A DNA stretch of 37,817 bases, from the NCBI GenBank assembly GCA_031549905.1, contig JAVBPC010000021.1, positions 1 through 37,817 on the forward strand. Direction: 5' to 3'. A model generated the notes under the pieces. It was not told the DNA's origin. It made no database searches and saw only the letters and a program-made list of their open reading frames with translations. Within the stretch, counting starts at the first letter, position 1. Every line of letters begins with the position of its first letter. A program made the translations under genes and the position numbers. Positions 16,800 to 26,357 of the stretch are shown piece after piece. Source of the stretch: Avichristensenella sp031549905 (GTDB taxonomy: Bacteria; Bacillota; Clostridia; Christensenellales; Aristaeellaceae).

Positions 16800-17477
16800 G
16801 TGTTCCAGGGCCTTGGCCGTGACCTGCCTTTGTTTTTTGCCAAAATGCGCTTTGAAAACACGCGCGAAAACTATGAGGAAAACCGCGCGCTGTTTGAGCG
16901 GGAGATAAAAGAGCCGATGTACCGCCTAACGGAAGCGCTGGCGGAGACGGTGCTTGCCATTGACCCGCAGCTTGATACCCGCCCGGCCAGATGCGTATCG
17001 CGCATTCGGCGTGATACGCGCTTCACGCACGACAAATCGCCCTATCGCGACCACATGTGGCTGGATTTTCACCACACTGGCGAAGACCGCAGCGAGGGCA
17101 GCTGCTTCTATTTTGATATCAGCGAGACCGCGATGCACTGGGGCTGCGGCATTTACCACATGAACCCCGTGGTGATGCAGTCGCTGCGCCGCCTGATGGA
17201 AGAAAAGCCCGGCGATGCGCTGGCCGTGTTCACGGACCCCGTGCTGCTGGAACAGTTTGAAATAAAGGGCGAAACATTCAAGCGCTGGCGCAAAACGCCG
17301 GAAGGGATGCCGGAGGCGCTGCAGGCCATCTACCAGCACAAAGAATTGTACGCGGAGCACACGGAGAAAGACTTTGACCTTGCGTTTTCGCCCGAGCTGG
17401 CGGACAGGGTGGCCGAAGGATTCAAACGGATGACCCCGCTGTATGAGCTGCTGAGGAAGTGCCAGATAAGGTGCTGA
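16800..17477 (+). CDS. DUF2461 family protein
   Basis: 225 residues matching the DUF2461/TIGR02453 family, of unknown function. Family features are an N-terminal MFQG, a short charged helix with ENYEENRALFE, RRDTRFTHDKSPYRDHMW (conserved R..R.DKSPYK core, about residues 62-79), and a C-terminal TPLYELLR. GTG 16800 is preferred over GTG 16791 because family members begin MFQG and GAGAGGTGA lies 6-7 nt upstream. It has no signal or membrane segment and is probably cytoplasmic. It is 49 nt ahead of the phosphohexomutase gene with no terminator between, so they are likely co-transcribed. Confidence 0.87.
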   Translation: MFQGLGRDLPLFFAKMRFENTRENYEENRALFEREIKEPMYRLTEALAETVLAIDPQLDTRPARCVSRIRRDTRFTHDKSPYRDHMWLDFHHTGEDRSEGSCFYFDISETAMHWGCGIYHMNPVVMQSLRRLMEEKPGDALAVFTDPVLLEQFEIKGETFKRWRKTPEGMPEALQAIYQHKELYAEHTEKDFDLAFSPELADRVAEGFKRMTPLYELLRKCQIRC

Positions 17478-17526
17478 TTCCGGACAATTCGCCCCGAATC
17501 CGCATAGCGCATAGAGGAGGCATGAC

Positions 17527-19008
17527 ATGACGGAAGCGTTTCGGAAACTGAAAAGCGGCACGGATGTGCGCGGCGTCGCGATTGCTGATGCAGGGGAAAG
17601 CGCACAGCTGACAGAAGAGATCGGCGCGGCGCTGGGCCACGCGTACACGCTGTGGCTTGCCGAACGCACGGGCAAGAACGCAGGCGCGCTGACGTTGGCC
17701 GTAGGGCGCGATCCCCGGCTGTCGGGCCCTGCGCTTGCGCGGGCGATGATGGAAGGCATGCTTGCCGCGGGCGCGCACGTGCTCGATTGCGGGCTGTGCA
17801 CCACCCCTGCGATGTTCATGGCGACAAAGCTTGCCGGTGCGGATGGCGCGGTGATGGTTACCGCCAGCCACCTGCCATGGCGGCGCAACGGGTACAAGTT
17901 TTTCACCGGGGAAGCGGGCCTTTCCGGCGCGCAGGTGGCGGAAGTGCTGGAGATTGCGTCGGGGCTTGGCGAGGCGGAGCGCACCGGCCGGCAGCCGGAA
18001 CGGCTCAATTTCCTTTCGGTGTATATGGATTTCCTGGAGGACATGATCAGAAAGCAGCTGCCCGGGCAAGCCCCGCTGAAGGGGCTACATGTGGCGGTGG
18101 ATGCGGGCAACGGCGCGGGCGGCATGTATGCAGGTCTGCTGAAAAGGCTTGGCGCGGACACAAAGGGCAGCCAGTTTCTGAACCCGGACGGGCGCTTTCC
18201 AAACCATATCCCCAACCCCGAAGACCCGGCGGCGATCCATGCGGTGGCAAAGGCCACGCTGAACGCAAAGGCCGACATGGGCGTTATTTTTGACGCTGAC
18301 TGCGACCGGATGGCGCTGGTGGATCATGAGGGGCGCGAGGTCAACCGCAACCGGCTGATCGCGCTGGTTTCCGCGCTGCTGCTGAAGGACCTGCCGGGCG
18401 CGACGATCGTCACGGATTCGGTGACATCCGCTGGGCTTTCCGACTTCATCAGGGAGATGGGCGGCGTGCATCACCGCTTCAAGCGCGGCTACCGCAACGT
18501 TATCGATGAGGCGCAGCGCCTGTGTGCGGAGGGGATACTCTGCCCCCTGGCGATTGAGACGAGCGGGCATGCGGCGCTTCAAGAAAACTATTTTCTGGAT
18601 GATGGAATGTACCTGGCGACCCGCCTGATCATCGAAGCAGCGCGCCCCGGTTTTGGCGCGAGGCGGCTGTTTGGGCTGACTGAAACCCTGCGCGAACCCG
18701 TGGAGCAGCGGGAGGTGCGTCTGAAAATTCATGCGAAGGATTTCAGGCCCGTGGGGGAGGCGGCGGTGCAAGCGCTGTTAAGCGCTATAAAGGGAATTCC
18801 GAGATGGCAGCTGGACGCGGGCAACCGCGAGGGCGTGCGCGTGCAGTGCGGAAAACCGGACAGGTGGTTTTTGCTCAGACTTTCTTTACATGACCCCGTG
18901 GTCGTGTTAAACTTGGAGAGCGACGAGGCGGGCGGCGTGGCCCAAATGGCCGAGGCCGTAGGCGGCGTTCTTTCCGTGTGCGAAGGGCTGGATCTTTCCG
19001 GGCTATAA
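17527..19008 (+). CDS. Phosphomannomutase/phosphoglucomutase (alpha-D-phosphohexomutase)
   Basis: A 493-residue four-domain phosphohexomutase that moves phosphate between C1 and C6 of hexoses for envelope precursor or glycogen metabolism. Motifs: GTDVRGVA at the N-terminus, active-site VTASHLPW with phosphoserine Ser114 (a TASHLP variant of the usual TASHNP), the Mg-binding loop FDADCDRMALVD (around residue 256), and the sugar-binding loop ETSGHAALQENYFLDDG. The C-terminal domain (about 395-493) carries the phosphate-contact region. GGAGG precedes ATG 17527. Transketolase follows 50 nt downstream. Sugar specificity (mannose or glucose) cannot be decided from sequence alone. Confidence 0.9.
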   Translation: MTEAFRKLKSGTDVRGVAIADAGESAQLTEEIGAALGHAYTLWLAERTGKNAGALTLAVGRDPRLSGPALARAMMEGMLAAGAHVLDCGLCTTPAMFMATKLAGADGAVMVTASHLPWRRNGYKFFTGEAGLSGAQVAEVLEIASGLGEAERTGRQPERLNFLSVYMDFLEDMIRKQLPGQAPLKGLHVAVDAGNGAGGMYAGLLKRLGADTKGSQFLNPDGRFPNHIPNPEDPAAIHAVAKATLNAKADMGVIFDADCDRMALVDHEGREVNRNRLIALVSALLLKDLPGATIVTDSVTSAGLSDFIREMGGVHHRFKRGYRNVIDEAQRLCAEGILCPLAIETSGHAALQENYFLDDGMYLATRLIIEAARPGFGARRLFGLTETLREPVEQREVRLKIHAKDFRPVGEAAVQALLSAIKGIPRWQLDAGNREGVRVQCGKPDRWFLLRLSLHDPVVVLNLESDEAGGVAQMAEAVGGVLSVCEGLDLSGL

Positions 19009-19058
19009 AGTCAGAGCTTAATAAGCGTAACAATGTAGTTCACATAAGGAGGTTTCCC

Positions 19059-21035
19059 ATGAAGACCATCGAACAGCAGGTCATTGACACCATCCGCGTG
19101 CTCTCCGCAGAGCAGGTGCAGAAGGCAAAGTCCGGCCATCCCGGCACCCCGATGGGCGCGGCGCCGCAGGCGTTCGTCCTGTGGGATCAGGTGATGCGGA
19201 CGAATCCGTCAAATCCCAAGTGGATCAACCGCGACCGCTATGTGCTGTCTGCCGGCCATGCGTCCGCGCTGATGTACACGCTGCTGCACCTGTACGGCTA
19301 TGACCTGACGATGGATGACCTGAAAAACTTCCGCCAAACCGGCAGCAAGACGCCCGGCCACCCCGAGTACGGCCACACCGTGGGCGTGGAGACGACCACC
19401 GGCCCCCTGGGGCAGGGCATCGCCAACGCCGTGGGGTTCGCGCTGGCGGAGACTGTGCTTGCGGACAAGTTCAACAAGCCCGGCTTTCCGGTGGTGGATC
19501 ACTACACCTACGCCATGTGCGGCGACGGCTGCATGATGGAAGGCATCGCGTCGGAAGCGGCGTCGCTGGCCGGCACGCTGAAGCTTGGCAAGCTGACCCT
19601 GCTCTACGACAGCAACGCCATCACCATTGAGGGCGACACGAACATCGCCTTCCGCGAGGATGTCGGCATGCGCTTTGAGGCATACGGCTGGCAGGTGCAG
19701 AAGGTTGCGGACGGCAATGACGCTGCCGCGATCCTCTCCGCTGTGGAGGCCGCAAAGGCGGATGACCGCCCCTCTTTGATCATCGTGACATCCACCATCG
19801 GCTACGGCTGCCCCGACCGCGCGGGCAAGGCCTCCGCACACGGCGAGCCGCTTGGCGATGAAAACCTTTTAAAGACCAAGGAGTTCCTGGGCATGCCGGC
19901 GGAACCCTTTGCCGTGCTGCCCGAGGTATACGCGCATACGAAGGCCGTTGCGGAACGCGGCGCCGCCGCCGAGGCCGCATGGAACAAGATGTTTGCCGAT
20001 TACAGCGAAAAGTTCCCTGAGCTTGCCAAGGAATGGGCGCTGTGGCACGATGACAAGATGCCGGTTGACCTGAAAACAGACGATGCGTTCTGGCACTTTG
20101 AGGGTAAGGCCGCCACGCGCAACAGCTCCGGTGAGGCGCTGAACCGCCTGGCCGCGATGCTGCCCAACATGATCGGCGGGTCGGCCGACCTTGCGCCATC
20201 CAACAAGTCCAACATGAAGGGCCGCGGCGATTACTCCGCTGAGGACCGCTCCGGCAAGAACATGCACTTTGGCATCCGCGAGCACGCGATGGCGGCCATC
20301 TGCAACGCGATGGCGCTGCATGGCGGGCTGCGCGTATACTGCGCAACGTTCTTTGTGTTCAGCGATTACATGAAAAATGCGATGCGCCTATCCGCGATGA
20401 TGCGCCTGCCGGTGACGTACATCCTGTCGCATGACTCCATCGGCGTGGGCGAAGATGGCCCCACCCACCAGCCCGTGGAGCACCTGGCCGGCCTGCGTGC
20501 GATCCCGGACCTTCTGGTGATGCGCCCCGCCGACAGCCACGAAGTTGCCGCCGCCTGGACGGTGGCGATGACCGACGGCCGCCCCACCTGCATCGTCACC
20601 ACTCGCCAGGACCTGCCGCTGTACGAACAGAGCGGCAAGGACGCGCTGAAGGGCGGATACGTTCTCAGCGACTGCCAGGGCACGCCTGATGTGATCCTGA
20701 TGGCATCCGGCTCCGAAGTGCAGCAGATGATGGAAGCGCAGCCTGTGCTGGCCGGGAAGGGCATCAAGGCGCGCGTGGTATCGATCCCGTGCTTTGAACT
20801 GTTCGATGAGCAGCCGAAGGAATACAAGGAAGCCGTGCTGCCCTGCGCGGTGCGCGCGCGCGTTTCCATGGAGGCGGGCGTTACCCAGCCGTGGTACAAG
20901 TATGTTGGCCTGGACGGCATGACGCTTGGCATCGATACGTTTGGCGCATCGGGCAAGTTCAGCGACCTGTTCCCGATGTTTGGGATCACGACGGAAAAGG
21001 TTGTTGAGGCTGCTGTGAAGGTTGCCGGGAAGTAA
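19059..21035 (+). CDS. tkt: Transketolase
   Basis: A thiamine diphosphate enzyme moving two-carbon units between pentose and other sugar phosphates. 658 residues is full length, with all three domains. Motifs: AKSGHPGTPMG, LSAGHASALMYTLLHLYGY, GPLGQGIANAVG, the cofactor motif CGDGCMMEGIA ending at YDSN, and in the middle domain GIREHAM with the catalytic Glu, then HDSIGVGEDGPTHQPVE. The C-terminal domain begins near residue 540. ATAAGGAGG lies before ATG 19059. It is probably in an operon with the two preceding genes and ends at a strong terminator. It offers an entry for ribose-5-phosphate produced by DeoB. Confidence 0.97.
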   Translation: MKTIEQQVIDTIRVLSAEQVQKAKSGHPGTPMGAAPQAFVLWDQVMRTNPSNPKWINRDRYVLSAGHASALMYTLLHLYGYDLTMDDLKNFRQTGSKTPGHPEYGHTVGVETTTGPLGQGIANAVGFALAETVLADKFNKPGFPVVDHYTYAMCGDGCMMEGIASEAASLAGTLKLGKLTLLYDSNAITIEGDTNIAFREDVGMRFEAYGWQVQKVADGNDAAAILSAVEAAKADDRPSLIIVTSTIGYGCPDRAGKASAHGEPLGDENLLKTKEFLGMPAEPFAVLPEVYAHTKAVAERGAAAEAAWNKMFADYSEKFPELAKEWALWHDDKMPVDLKTDDAFWHFEGKAATRNSSGEALNRLAAMLPNMIGGSADLAPSNKSNMKGRGDYSAEDRSGKNMHFGIREHAMAAICNAMALHGGLRVYCATFFVFSDYMKNAMRLSAMMRLPVTYILSHDSIGVGEDGPTHQPVEHLAGLRAIPDLLVMRPADSHEVAAAWTVAMTDGRPTCIVTTRQDLPLYEQSGKDALKGGYVLSDCQGTPDVILMASGSEVQQMMEAQPVLAGKGIKARVVSIPCFELFDEQPKEYKEAVLPCAVRARVSMEAGVTQPWYKYVGLDGMTLGIDTFGASGKFSDLFPMFGITTEKVVEAAVKVAGK

Positions 21036-21051
21036 TTCGGATAGGTTAGCA

Positions 21052-21091
21052 ACGCCCCTGTTTCCAAAACGGAAGCAGGGGCGTCTTTTAT
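21052..21091 (+). terminator. Intrinsic terminator of tkt
   Basis: ACGCCCCTG plus TTTCC pairs with GGAAG plus CAGGGGCGT around AAAAC, followed by CTTTTATT. Confidence 0.85.
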
Positions 21092-21112
21092 TAAAATGGA
21101 AACGGTATGGGG

Positions 21113-21635
21113 TTACAAATCCAACAAATACCGTCCCACCAGCAGGCAATACCGGCCAATTTTATCCGGCAGCGTGCCCGGCAGGCGGCTGGTGGCGTTG
21201 TGGATTTCATAGGCAAAATCGCCTTCATAGCGGATTTTGCGCAACACAGGCATGATGTGATCATCATAGTAGCCAGAGTTATCCGCCACATGCGTGGTCT
21301 TCGGTCGCTTTCCGATGTACCGCAGCGCGCCGGGCTGGTCAAGGTCCATCAGGTTGGCATAGCCGAAATCCCAGCAGATGCCTACGCTGCCCCGGTCCAT
21401 GGAATCCACCAGTACGCACGGTTCCACCAGCCCCGCGCCAAACCGGCTGCAGGGACGACCCCGAATGGCGGTAGGGGGGGGCAGCCATGTTTTCGATGGC
21501 GATGCCCGCGCCGTATTCCGCCGCAAGATCCAGGTAGGGCTTAAAATACTCGCGGCTGCGCCGCATGGATTCGCTCAGATCCGCGCTGTCCCCGGGGAAT
21601 GTGCGGCGGGAGAAGGGGAAGGGCGTGTAGGGCAT
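21113..21635 (-). pseudogene. Sugar phosphate isomerase/epimerase (TIM barrel), truncated and frameshifted
   Basis: Two partial leftward frames together match the C-terminal half or more of AP-endonuclease-2-type sugar isomerases/epimerases. Frame 1 (from 21635) has MPYTPFPFS...YLDLAAEYGAGIAIENMA. Frame 2 continues with RFGAGLVEPCVLVDSMD, VGICWDFGYANLMDLDQPG, HVADNSGYYDDH and FAYEIHNA, to the stop at 21113. The switch lies near a G8 homopolymer (21474-21481), so slippage or sequencing error could explain the frameshift. The first about 90 residues are missing in any case: open frame continues a few codons upstream (LCIQLG) and then meets a hairpin and the end of the preceding gene. It probably once belonged to the glycan operon. 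No intact start or ribosome site is seen. Confidence 0.75.
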
Positions 21636-21656
21636 TCCCAGCTGAATGCATAAAGG

Positions 21657-21688
21657 GAGAGGGCGGCCGCGTTCACGGTCGCCCTCTC
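21657..21688. terminator. Hairpin at the end of the glycan operon
   Basis: GAGAGGGCG (21657-21665) pairs with CGCCCTCTC (21680-21688). The T-rich side (TTTCTTT) is to the right; leftward it is followed only by CCTTTAT. It may weakly end the leftward operon or block rightward readthrough. Confidence 0.55.
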
Positions 21689-21717
21689 TTTCTTTGGAAA
21701 AGGGTTGGCCAAAAGCA

Positions 21718-22809
21718 TCACATTTCCAGCGTCAGCGCCGCCATCTCGCGTACCAGGTCTTCCGCCTGGGGGACTACGCCCAGCTTATCCAGGAATGCGT
21801 GCATTTGCCCCTTGTAGCGGATCAGCTGCACGGGCACGCCGGCATCCTGCAGCACCTTTGCGTACACCTCGCCCTGCAGGCGCAGGCCATCAAACTCGGG
21901 GGTTACGATCAGCGCCTTGCACAGGCCACGGAAGCTCTTTGCCAGCAGGGGGCTGACATGCGGGTCATCCGCCAGCGCTGGATTGCCAAGATACATCAGC
22001 AGCATGGGGTTATCAGGGCTGCTCGTGCCTGCCATCGCGGACATCGCGGGCGCAAGGATGGGGCGCATGGCATCCGCGATCTCGTACGCGTCAATCGACC
22101 ACTCGTAGCCGGGCGTGTTCGCCGCAAGGGTCACGGCCGGGTAGATGAGCATCTGCAGCTTGATGCGGTGCGCGCCATCATCCCGGTCGCGCAGTGCGCA
22201 CACCGCCGCATAGTTGCCGCCCGCGCTGTCGCCCGCAACGGCGATCTTTTCCTTGTCGATACCGTATGCGTCAGCGTTTTCATACACATGCCGAACCGCG
22301 GCGTAGCAGCCGTTCAGCCCGGCGGGGTAGGGGGCCTCCGGCGCAAGCGGATAATCAACGTTGATCACCACGCAGTCCGCAAGCTCCACCAGCAGCTTGC
22401 AGGGGTTTTCCACCGTGAATGTGGAGCCGCCGACCCAGCCGCCGCCATGGAAGAAGAGGACGCACGGCCTGCCGGTTTTGCCTTCCGGCTTGCGCGGGTA
22501 GTACACCCACAGATTCACGTGCACGCCTTCAAAGTCGTGCTCCTCATAGCGGGTATGGATTTCAATGGTGTTCAGGTTCCGGTTGGGGAAGCCCATCATC
22601 TGGCGCAGCCCTTCCAGCGACATCGGCCCGCCAAAGCCCGCCGTGCCCGCAGCGCGCGCTTCCTGCATCATCGCAAGCTCGCGCGGCTCCAGCCATCCGG
22701 CGCGGGGTTCATCCGGCATGGATTTCACGCGGATATTGACGCCATTCACATCCAGGGTGCTCTTTTCCGCCGCAAGGGCCTGGGTCAGCTTGTCATCGTA
22801 TGTTTTCAC
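21718..22809 (-). CDS. Alpha/beta hydrolase, HSL-type esterase/deacetylase
   Basis: A 363-residue carboxylesterase of the hormone-sensitive-lipase group. The oxyanion motif HGGGW starts at residue 121, the nucleophile elbow GDSAGG has Ser195, and the likely triad is completed by Asp307 (EFDGLR) and His337 (QMHAF). It has no signal peptide and should act in the cytoplasm, perhaps removing acyl groups from imported glycans; that role is inferred from its operon. It starts at GTG 22809 with GAGGCG 6 nt upstream, 30 nt after the GH3 gene. The cap region (about 1-90) is longer than in minimal esterases. Confidence 0.88.
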   Translation of the reverse strand: MKTYDDKLTQALAAEKSTLDVNGVNIRVKSMPDEPRAGWLEPRELAMMQEARAAGTAGFGGPMSLEGLRQMMGFPNRNLNTIEIHTRYEEHDFEGVHVNLWVYYPRKPEGKTGRPCVLFFHGGGWVGGSTFTVENPCKLLVELADCVVINVDYPLAPEAPYPAGLNGCYAAVRHVYENADAYGIDKEKIAVAGDSAGGNYAAVCALRDRDDGAHRIKLQMLIYPAVTLAANTPGYEWSIDAYEIADAMRPILAPAMSAMAGTSSPDNPMLLMYLGNPALADDPHVSPLLAKSFRGLCKALIVTPEFDGLRLQGEVYAKVLQDAGVPVQLIRYKGQMHAFLDKLGVVPQAEDLVREMAALTLEM

Positions 22810-22839
22810 GCTATCGCCTCGTTTCCGTTGATCATCGGT

Positions 22840-24546
22840 TTACAGGTGCGTATCCCATTTTCCGCAGAACGCGTCTACAGGGCTTGTGCCCGTGAAGGCG
22901 CTGCGGCCCATCAGCTTCTCTACCAGATGACGGGTGACCGTTTCATTTGCTTCATAGCAATTGATGAAGGTCTTTACGCGCGGCACATCCAGCAGGTGAT
23001 ATGGGTTTGCCATGGAAATGAAGATCGTCGGGATCTGCTGGATCAGCTGCGGCACATTCATGCCCATCGGCTGCGCCCACTCGATGCGCACGGTGGTCTG
23101 GTTGCTCTTTGTGGCCAGGTTGGATAAATACAGCATCAGGTCATACTTTTCCGTCATCGCGCCGATGGGCTGCATCAGCCCCTCAAAGCTGCCGGGGCCG
23201 GCCTCAAACACCGTCACCTGGAACCCTTCTTTTTCCAGCATTTCCTTCAAAACAGAAACCATGCTGGGGCCGCGGAAAAACGCCATTTCATCACTGGCCT
23301 CAATGGGGTATATCAGCACGCGCGGCGTCTTTTTCGCGTCAAGCGGCAGCACGCCGGTTTCTTCCTTCACCAGCGTGATCGCGCGGTCGGCGCTTTGCTC
23401 GGCCCATATCTTGTGTTCCGCGCAGCCAACGACCTTGGATGCCGCCTCCACCGTCAGGTCCGTCCATTCTTTGTGCAGCCCAAGCGAGGCTTTCAGCGCC
23501 AGGATGCGCGTCAGCGCGTCGGTGAGGCGCTCCTGGGTGATGACGCCGCTTTCTATGCCTGCGCGCATCGCCTCGTAGTCCTCCTGAATGTTCTTGGTGA
23601 ACAGGAACATGTCCGCGCCCGCCGCGATGGAAAAGGGAACCGCCTGGCTGCGCGGCATCGGGATGGTGAAGCCTGCCATCGTTGTTGCGTCGGTGACGAT
23701 CAGGCCGTTGAAACCGAGCTTTCCGCGCAGGAGGTCGCCCATCAGTTCCGGCGCAAGCGTCGCGGGCATGATGTCCTCATCGGCAATGCCAAGGCAAAGC
23801 TTCCGGCTGTACGCGGGCTGCATGATGTGGCCGACCATCACGGTTTTTGCGCCCGCATCAATGCACGCCTGGTAGGCGGCGCCGTAGGTGGCATCCCAAT
23901 CCTCGCACGATAGGTCGTTGATGGAGGTGACAAGATGCTGGTCGCGCTCATCGCAGCCGTCGCCCGGGAAATGCTTGATGGATACCGCCTGTCCGTACTG
24001 CTGCGCCGTGCGGACGTACGCTTCGCCCATTTCGCGCACGCGCGTGGGGTCGGAACCGAATGTGCGGATGTTGGTGATGGGGTTGCGGAAGTTGTAATCG
24101 ATATCAATGATCGGCGCAAACGCCCAGTTGACGCCCACGGCCATGCCTTCCCGGCCGCAGACGTGCCCAAGTTTTTCGGCAAAGGCAACATCATCGGTGG
24201 CGGCAACCTGCATTTCGGGGCCGATGCAGGTACCTTCCATTGCCGCGCCGTTGCCGCCCTTTTCCAGGTTGGCGGCGATCAGCATCGGAATCTTGCTGCG
24301 CTTTTGCAGGCGGTTTGCAAGGCCCACCGCTTCAGCCATGGGGAACGGGCGGAACATCGTGCCGCCGGGCTGCATGATGGAAAACATGCCGTCAAGCGCC
24401 ATGTCGGAGCTGTCAAAGTTCACCAGGCAAAACAGCTGGCCGATCTTTTCCGCGTCGGTCATCCCGGCAAGGGTTTTGTCAACCCATTCAATATCCGCGT
24501 CACTCAGGTAAAAAGGCTTTTGCTTCAGGTTTTCCTTGGTGATCAT
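22840..24546 (-). CDS. Glycoside hydrolase family 3 (beta-N-acetylhexosaminidase-like)
   Basis: A 568-residue GH3 enzyme. The N-terminal barrel has the NagZ-type signature KHFPGDGCDERDQH (residues 191-204; the usual KHFPGHG.....DSH, with Asp instead of the first His). The nucleophile is Asp286 in GLIVTDATTMAG. Having the Asp-His pair on this loop is typical of N-acetylglucosaminidase-type GH3 rather than beta-glucosidases. A C-terminal alpha/beta domain covers about 350-568. It lacks a signal peptide, so it is cytoplasmic. ATG 24546 is used because GAGGAGGG lies 8 nt upstream; the frame is open much further but inside the sulfatase gene. It lies 17 nt after the sulfatase stop. Confidence 0.9.
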   Translation of the reverse strand: MITKENLKQKPFYLSDADIEWVDKTLAGMTDAEKIGQLFCLVNFDSSDMALDGMFSIMQPGGTMFRPFPMAEAVGLANRLQKRSKIPMLIAANLEKGGNGAAMEGTCIGPEMQVAATDDVAFAEKLGHVCGREGMAVGVNWAFAPIIDIDYNFRNPITNIRTFGSDPTRVREMGEAYVRTAQQYGQAVSIKHFPGDGCDERDQHLVTSINDLSCEDWDATYGAAYQACIDAGAKTVMVGHIMQPAYSRKLCLGIADEDIMPATLAPELMGDLLRGKLGFNGLIVTDATTMAGFTIPMPRSQAVPFSIAAGADMFLFTKNIQEDYEAMRAGIESGVITQERLTDALTRILALKASLGLHKEWTDLTVEAASKVVGCAEHKIWAEQSADRAITLVKEETGVLPLDAKKTPRVLIYPIEASDEMAFFRGPSMVSVLKEMLEKEGFQVTVFEAGPGSFEGLMQPIGAMTEKYDLMLYLSNLATKSNQTTVRIEWAQPMGMNVPQLIQQIPTIFISMANPYHLLDVPRVKTFINCYEANETVTRHLVEKLMGRSAFTGTSPVDAFCGKWDTHL

Positions 24547-24563
24547 GTGTCGGTCCCTCCTCG

Positions 24564-26336
24564 TCAGTCTAGTCTTTCGCTTAGCTTTAACATCATCATC
24601 GCCATGCCGGCGTGCTCCTTGGGCAGTATGCTTCCCACAAAGCGGTAGATATCCTTTGGCGCAACGCGCGTCAACCCGCCGGCTTTCGCGAATGCGGCAA
24701 ACGGCATGGATAGATCCCTTCCGTGCATGAACGCGCGCAGTGTCTGCATCTGGCTGATCGCCGCTCTGTCCCACGGCAAATCCTCAAGGCAGGGCGGGGC
24801 AAAGCTGCCGTCGAACGCCGCGTGCTGCGCCTGCAGGTCTTCCCGCGTCATGCCCGGCCAAAGGCCCATGCGCTCATACTGCTCAGCGGGGGCGTCGTTT
24901 TGCTGCATGCGTTCCATCATGCGCGTGATCAGGCGGTGCTCGGTGTCGATGTCATCGATGGGCCGCGTCTGGCCCGGATCGGCCGCAAGGTCGTACAGCT
25001 TCGCGCCAAACCGGTATGCGTTGCCAAACGGCGAGTTGTGCGCGGCCATATCGATCTTCAGCGTTTGCAAACCCTTGGTAAACTGAAACGGCGGCGCAAG
25101 CGTGACATCCTTCAGTTCCTTCACATCGGCGCGGGCACCCATCCTGGCGGGCATCAGCGTGTATTCGTACAGCGGCGCGTTGCCGGGTGAAACCGGGCCG
25201 CGCAGGTAGGTGTACCGCCCGTCGGTGATATTGACAGCGCCGCCGAAATATCCGTACAGTATCGCGTCGTGAATGGGCGTATCGTTTTCCAGCACGGGCC
25301 GAAGCGGACGGCCTTCCATATCCGCAGGCAGCGGCACATCGAAGAAATCCAGCAGCGTGGCGGCGACATCGATATTCTGCGCAAGCGCGCTGCGGCTTTC
25401 GCTTTTCGCCCCGACGCGCGGGTCCCAGATGAAGAATGGAATGTTCGCGACCTCGTTGTACAGCGGCATCGCGCCCTTGCTCCACCAGTCATGTTCGCCC
25501 AGCAGCAGCCCGTGGTCGGTGTTCACGATCAGCATCGTGTCTTCCCACAGGTTTTGCGCATCCATCATATCCAGCAGGCGGCCCACATTCCGGTCAACCA
25601 TCGAAACCAGCGCCTTGTACTGATTCTGTACATAGGCGATGTAATCCTCGTCCTGGTCGGCGGTTCCCGGCATCGGCCAGTCAATGTGGCGGCCCTCGTA
25701 CTTACTGGGGTACAGCTCCCTGTATTGTTCATAGGTGAAGAACGGTTCATGCGGGTCAAAGCATTCCAGCTGCAAGAACCAACGGTCTGCGCCGCGGTTC
25801 GCTTCCAGGAATGAAAGCCCCGCGTCGAAGCACAGCGTTTGGCAGTGGTTTGCCTCCTCCGCCATGTGACTGCGGTTGACGGTATCCTGCCGCATCATCT
25901 GCGCGAAGAACGGGGGAAGAGCCTCCGCCATCGAAGTATTGATGAACGGCGTCAAAAGGTCACCCTTCCAGGGGTCGCCCTCCTGGCCGCGGATGTGCTC
26001 GTAGGTGGAATAGCGCGTGTGGTAGTTCGCGCCGCCATCGCGCCAATAGTGGTGATGATCGGAAACCAGATGCGCATGCACACCCTTTTCGCGCAGCATC
26101 TGCGGCACGGAATCATCAAACGGCTCCAGCGGCGACCAGCCCTCGTGGAACAGCCCGTAGCGGCCGGTGTGCAGCTCGCGGCGCGCGGGCATGCACGGCA
26201 TGCTGCCGACGTAGAAATGATCAAAGCGCACCGTATGCTCCGCCAAGCGGGAGAAATTCGGTGCGATGATACCCCCGCCGTACGGCGGCAGCCAATCTTT
26301 TTTCAGGGAGTCAAACATCAACAGGATGGCTTTCAT
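24564..26336 (-). CDS. Sulfatase (formylglycine-dependent, family S1)
   Basis: A 590-residue sulfatase of the alkaline phosphatase superfamily. The formylglycine signature CMPARRELHTGR begins at Cys48 (CxPxR...TGR), the cysteine type that an anaerobic radical-SAM maturase can modify. Metal-site segments are the N-terminal MFDSLKKD and TDHGLLLGEHDWWSKG near residue 270. Absence of a signal peptide means cytoplasmic desulfation, fitting import of sulfated oligosaccharides by the neighbouring transporter. AGGAGG precedes ATG 26336. A GNRA-capped hairpin separates it from the binding-protein gene. No maturase gene is in the window. The substrate cannot be named; host or algal glycans are both possible. 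Confidence 0.92.
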   Translation of the reverse strand: MKAILLMFDSLKKDWLPPYGGGIIAPNFSRLAEHTVRFDHFYVGSMPCMPARRELHTGRYGLFHEGWSPLEPFDDSVPQMLREKGVHAHLVSDHHHYWRDGGANYHTRYSTYEHIRGQEGDPWKGDLLTPFINTSMAEALPPFFAQMMRQDTVNRSHMAEEANHCQTLCFDAGLSFLEANRGADRWFLQLECFDPHEPFFTYEQYRELYPSKYEGRHIDWPMPGTADQDEDYIAYVQNQYKALVSMVDRNVGRLLDMMDAQNLWEDTMLIVNTDHGLLLGEHDWWSKGAMPLYNEVANIPFFIWDPRVGAKSESRSALAQNIDVAATLLDFFDVPLPADMEGRPLRPVLENDTPIHDAILYGYFGGAVNITDGRYTYLRGPVSPGNAPLYEYTLMPARMGARADVKELKDVTLAPPFQFTKGLQTLKIDMAAHNSPFGNAYRFGAKLYDLAADPGQTRPIDDIDTEHRLITRMMERMQQNDAPAEQYERMGLWPGMTREDLQAQHAAFDGSFAPPCLEDLPWDRAAISQMQTLRAFMHGRDLSMPFAAFAKAGGLTRVAPKDIYRFVGSILPKEHAGMAMMMLKLSERLD

Positions 26337-26357
26337 GGGGGAGCCTCCTTTGCCAAA

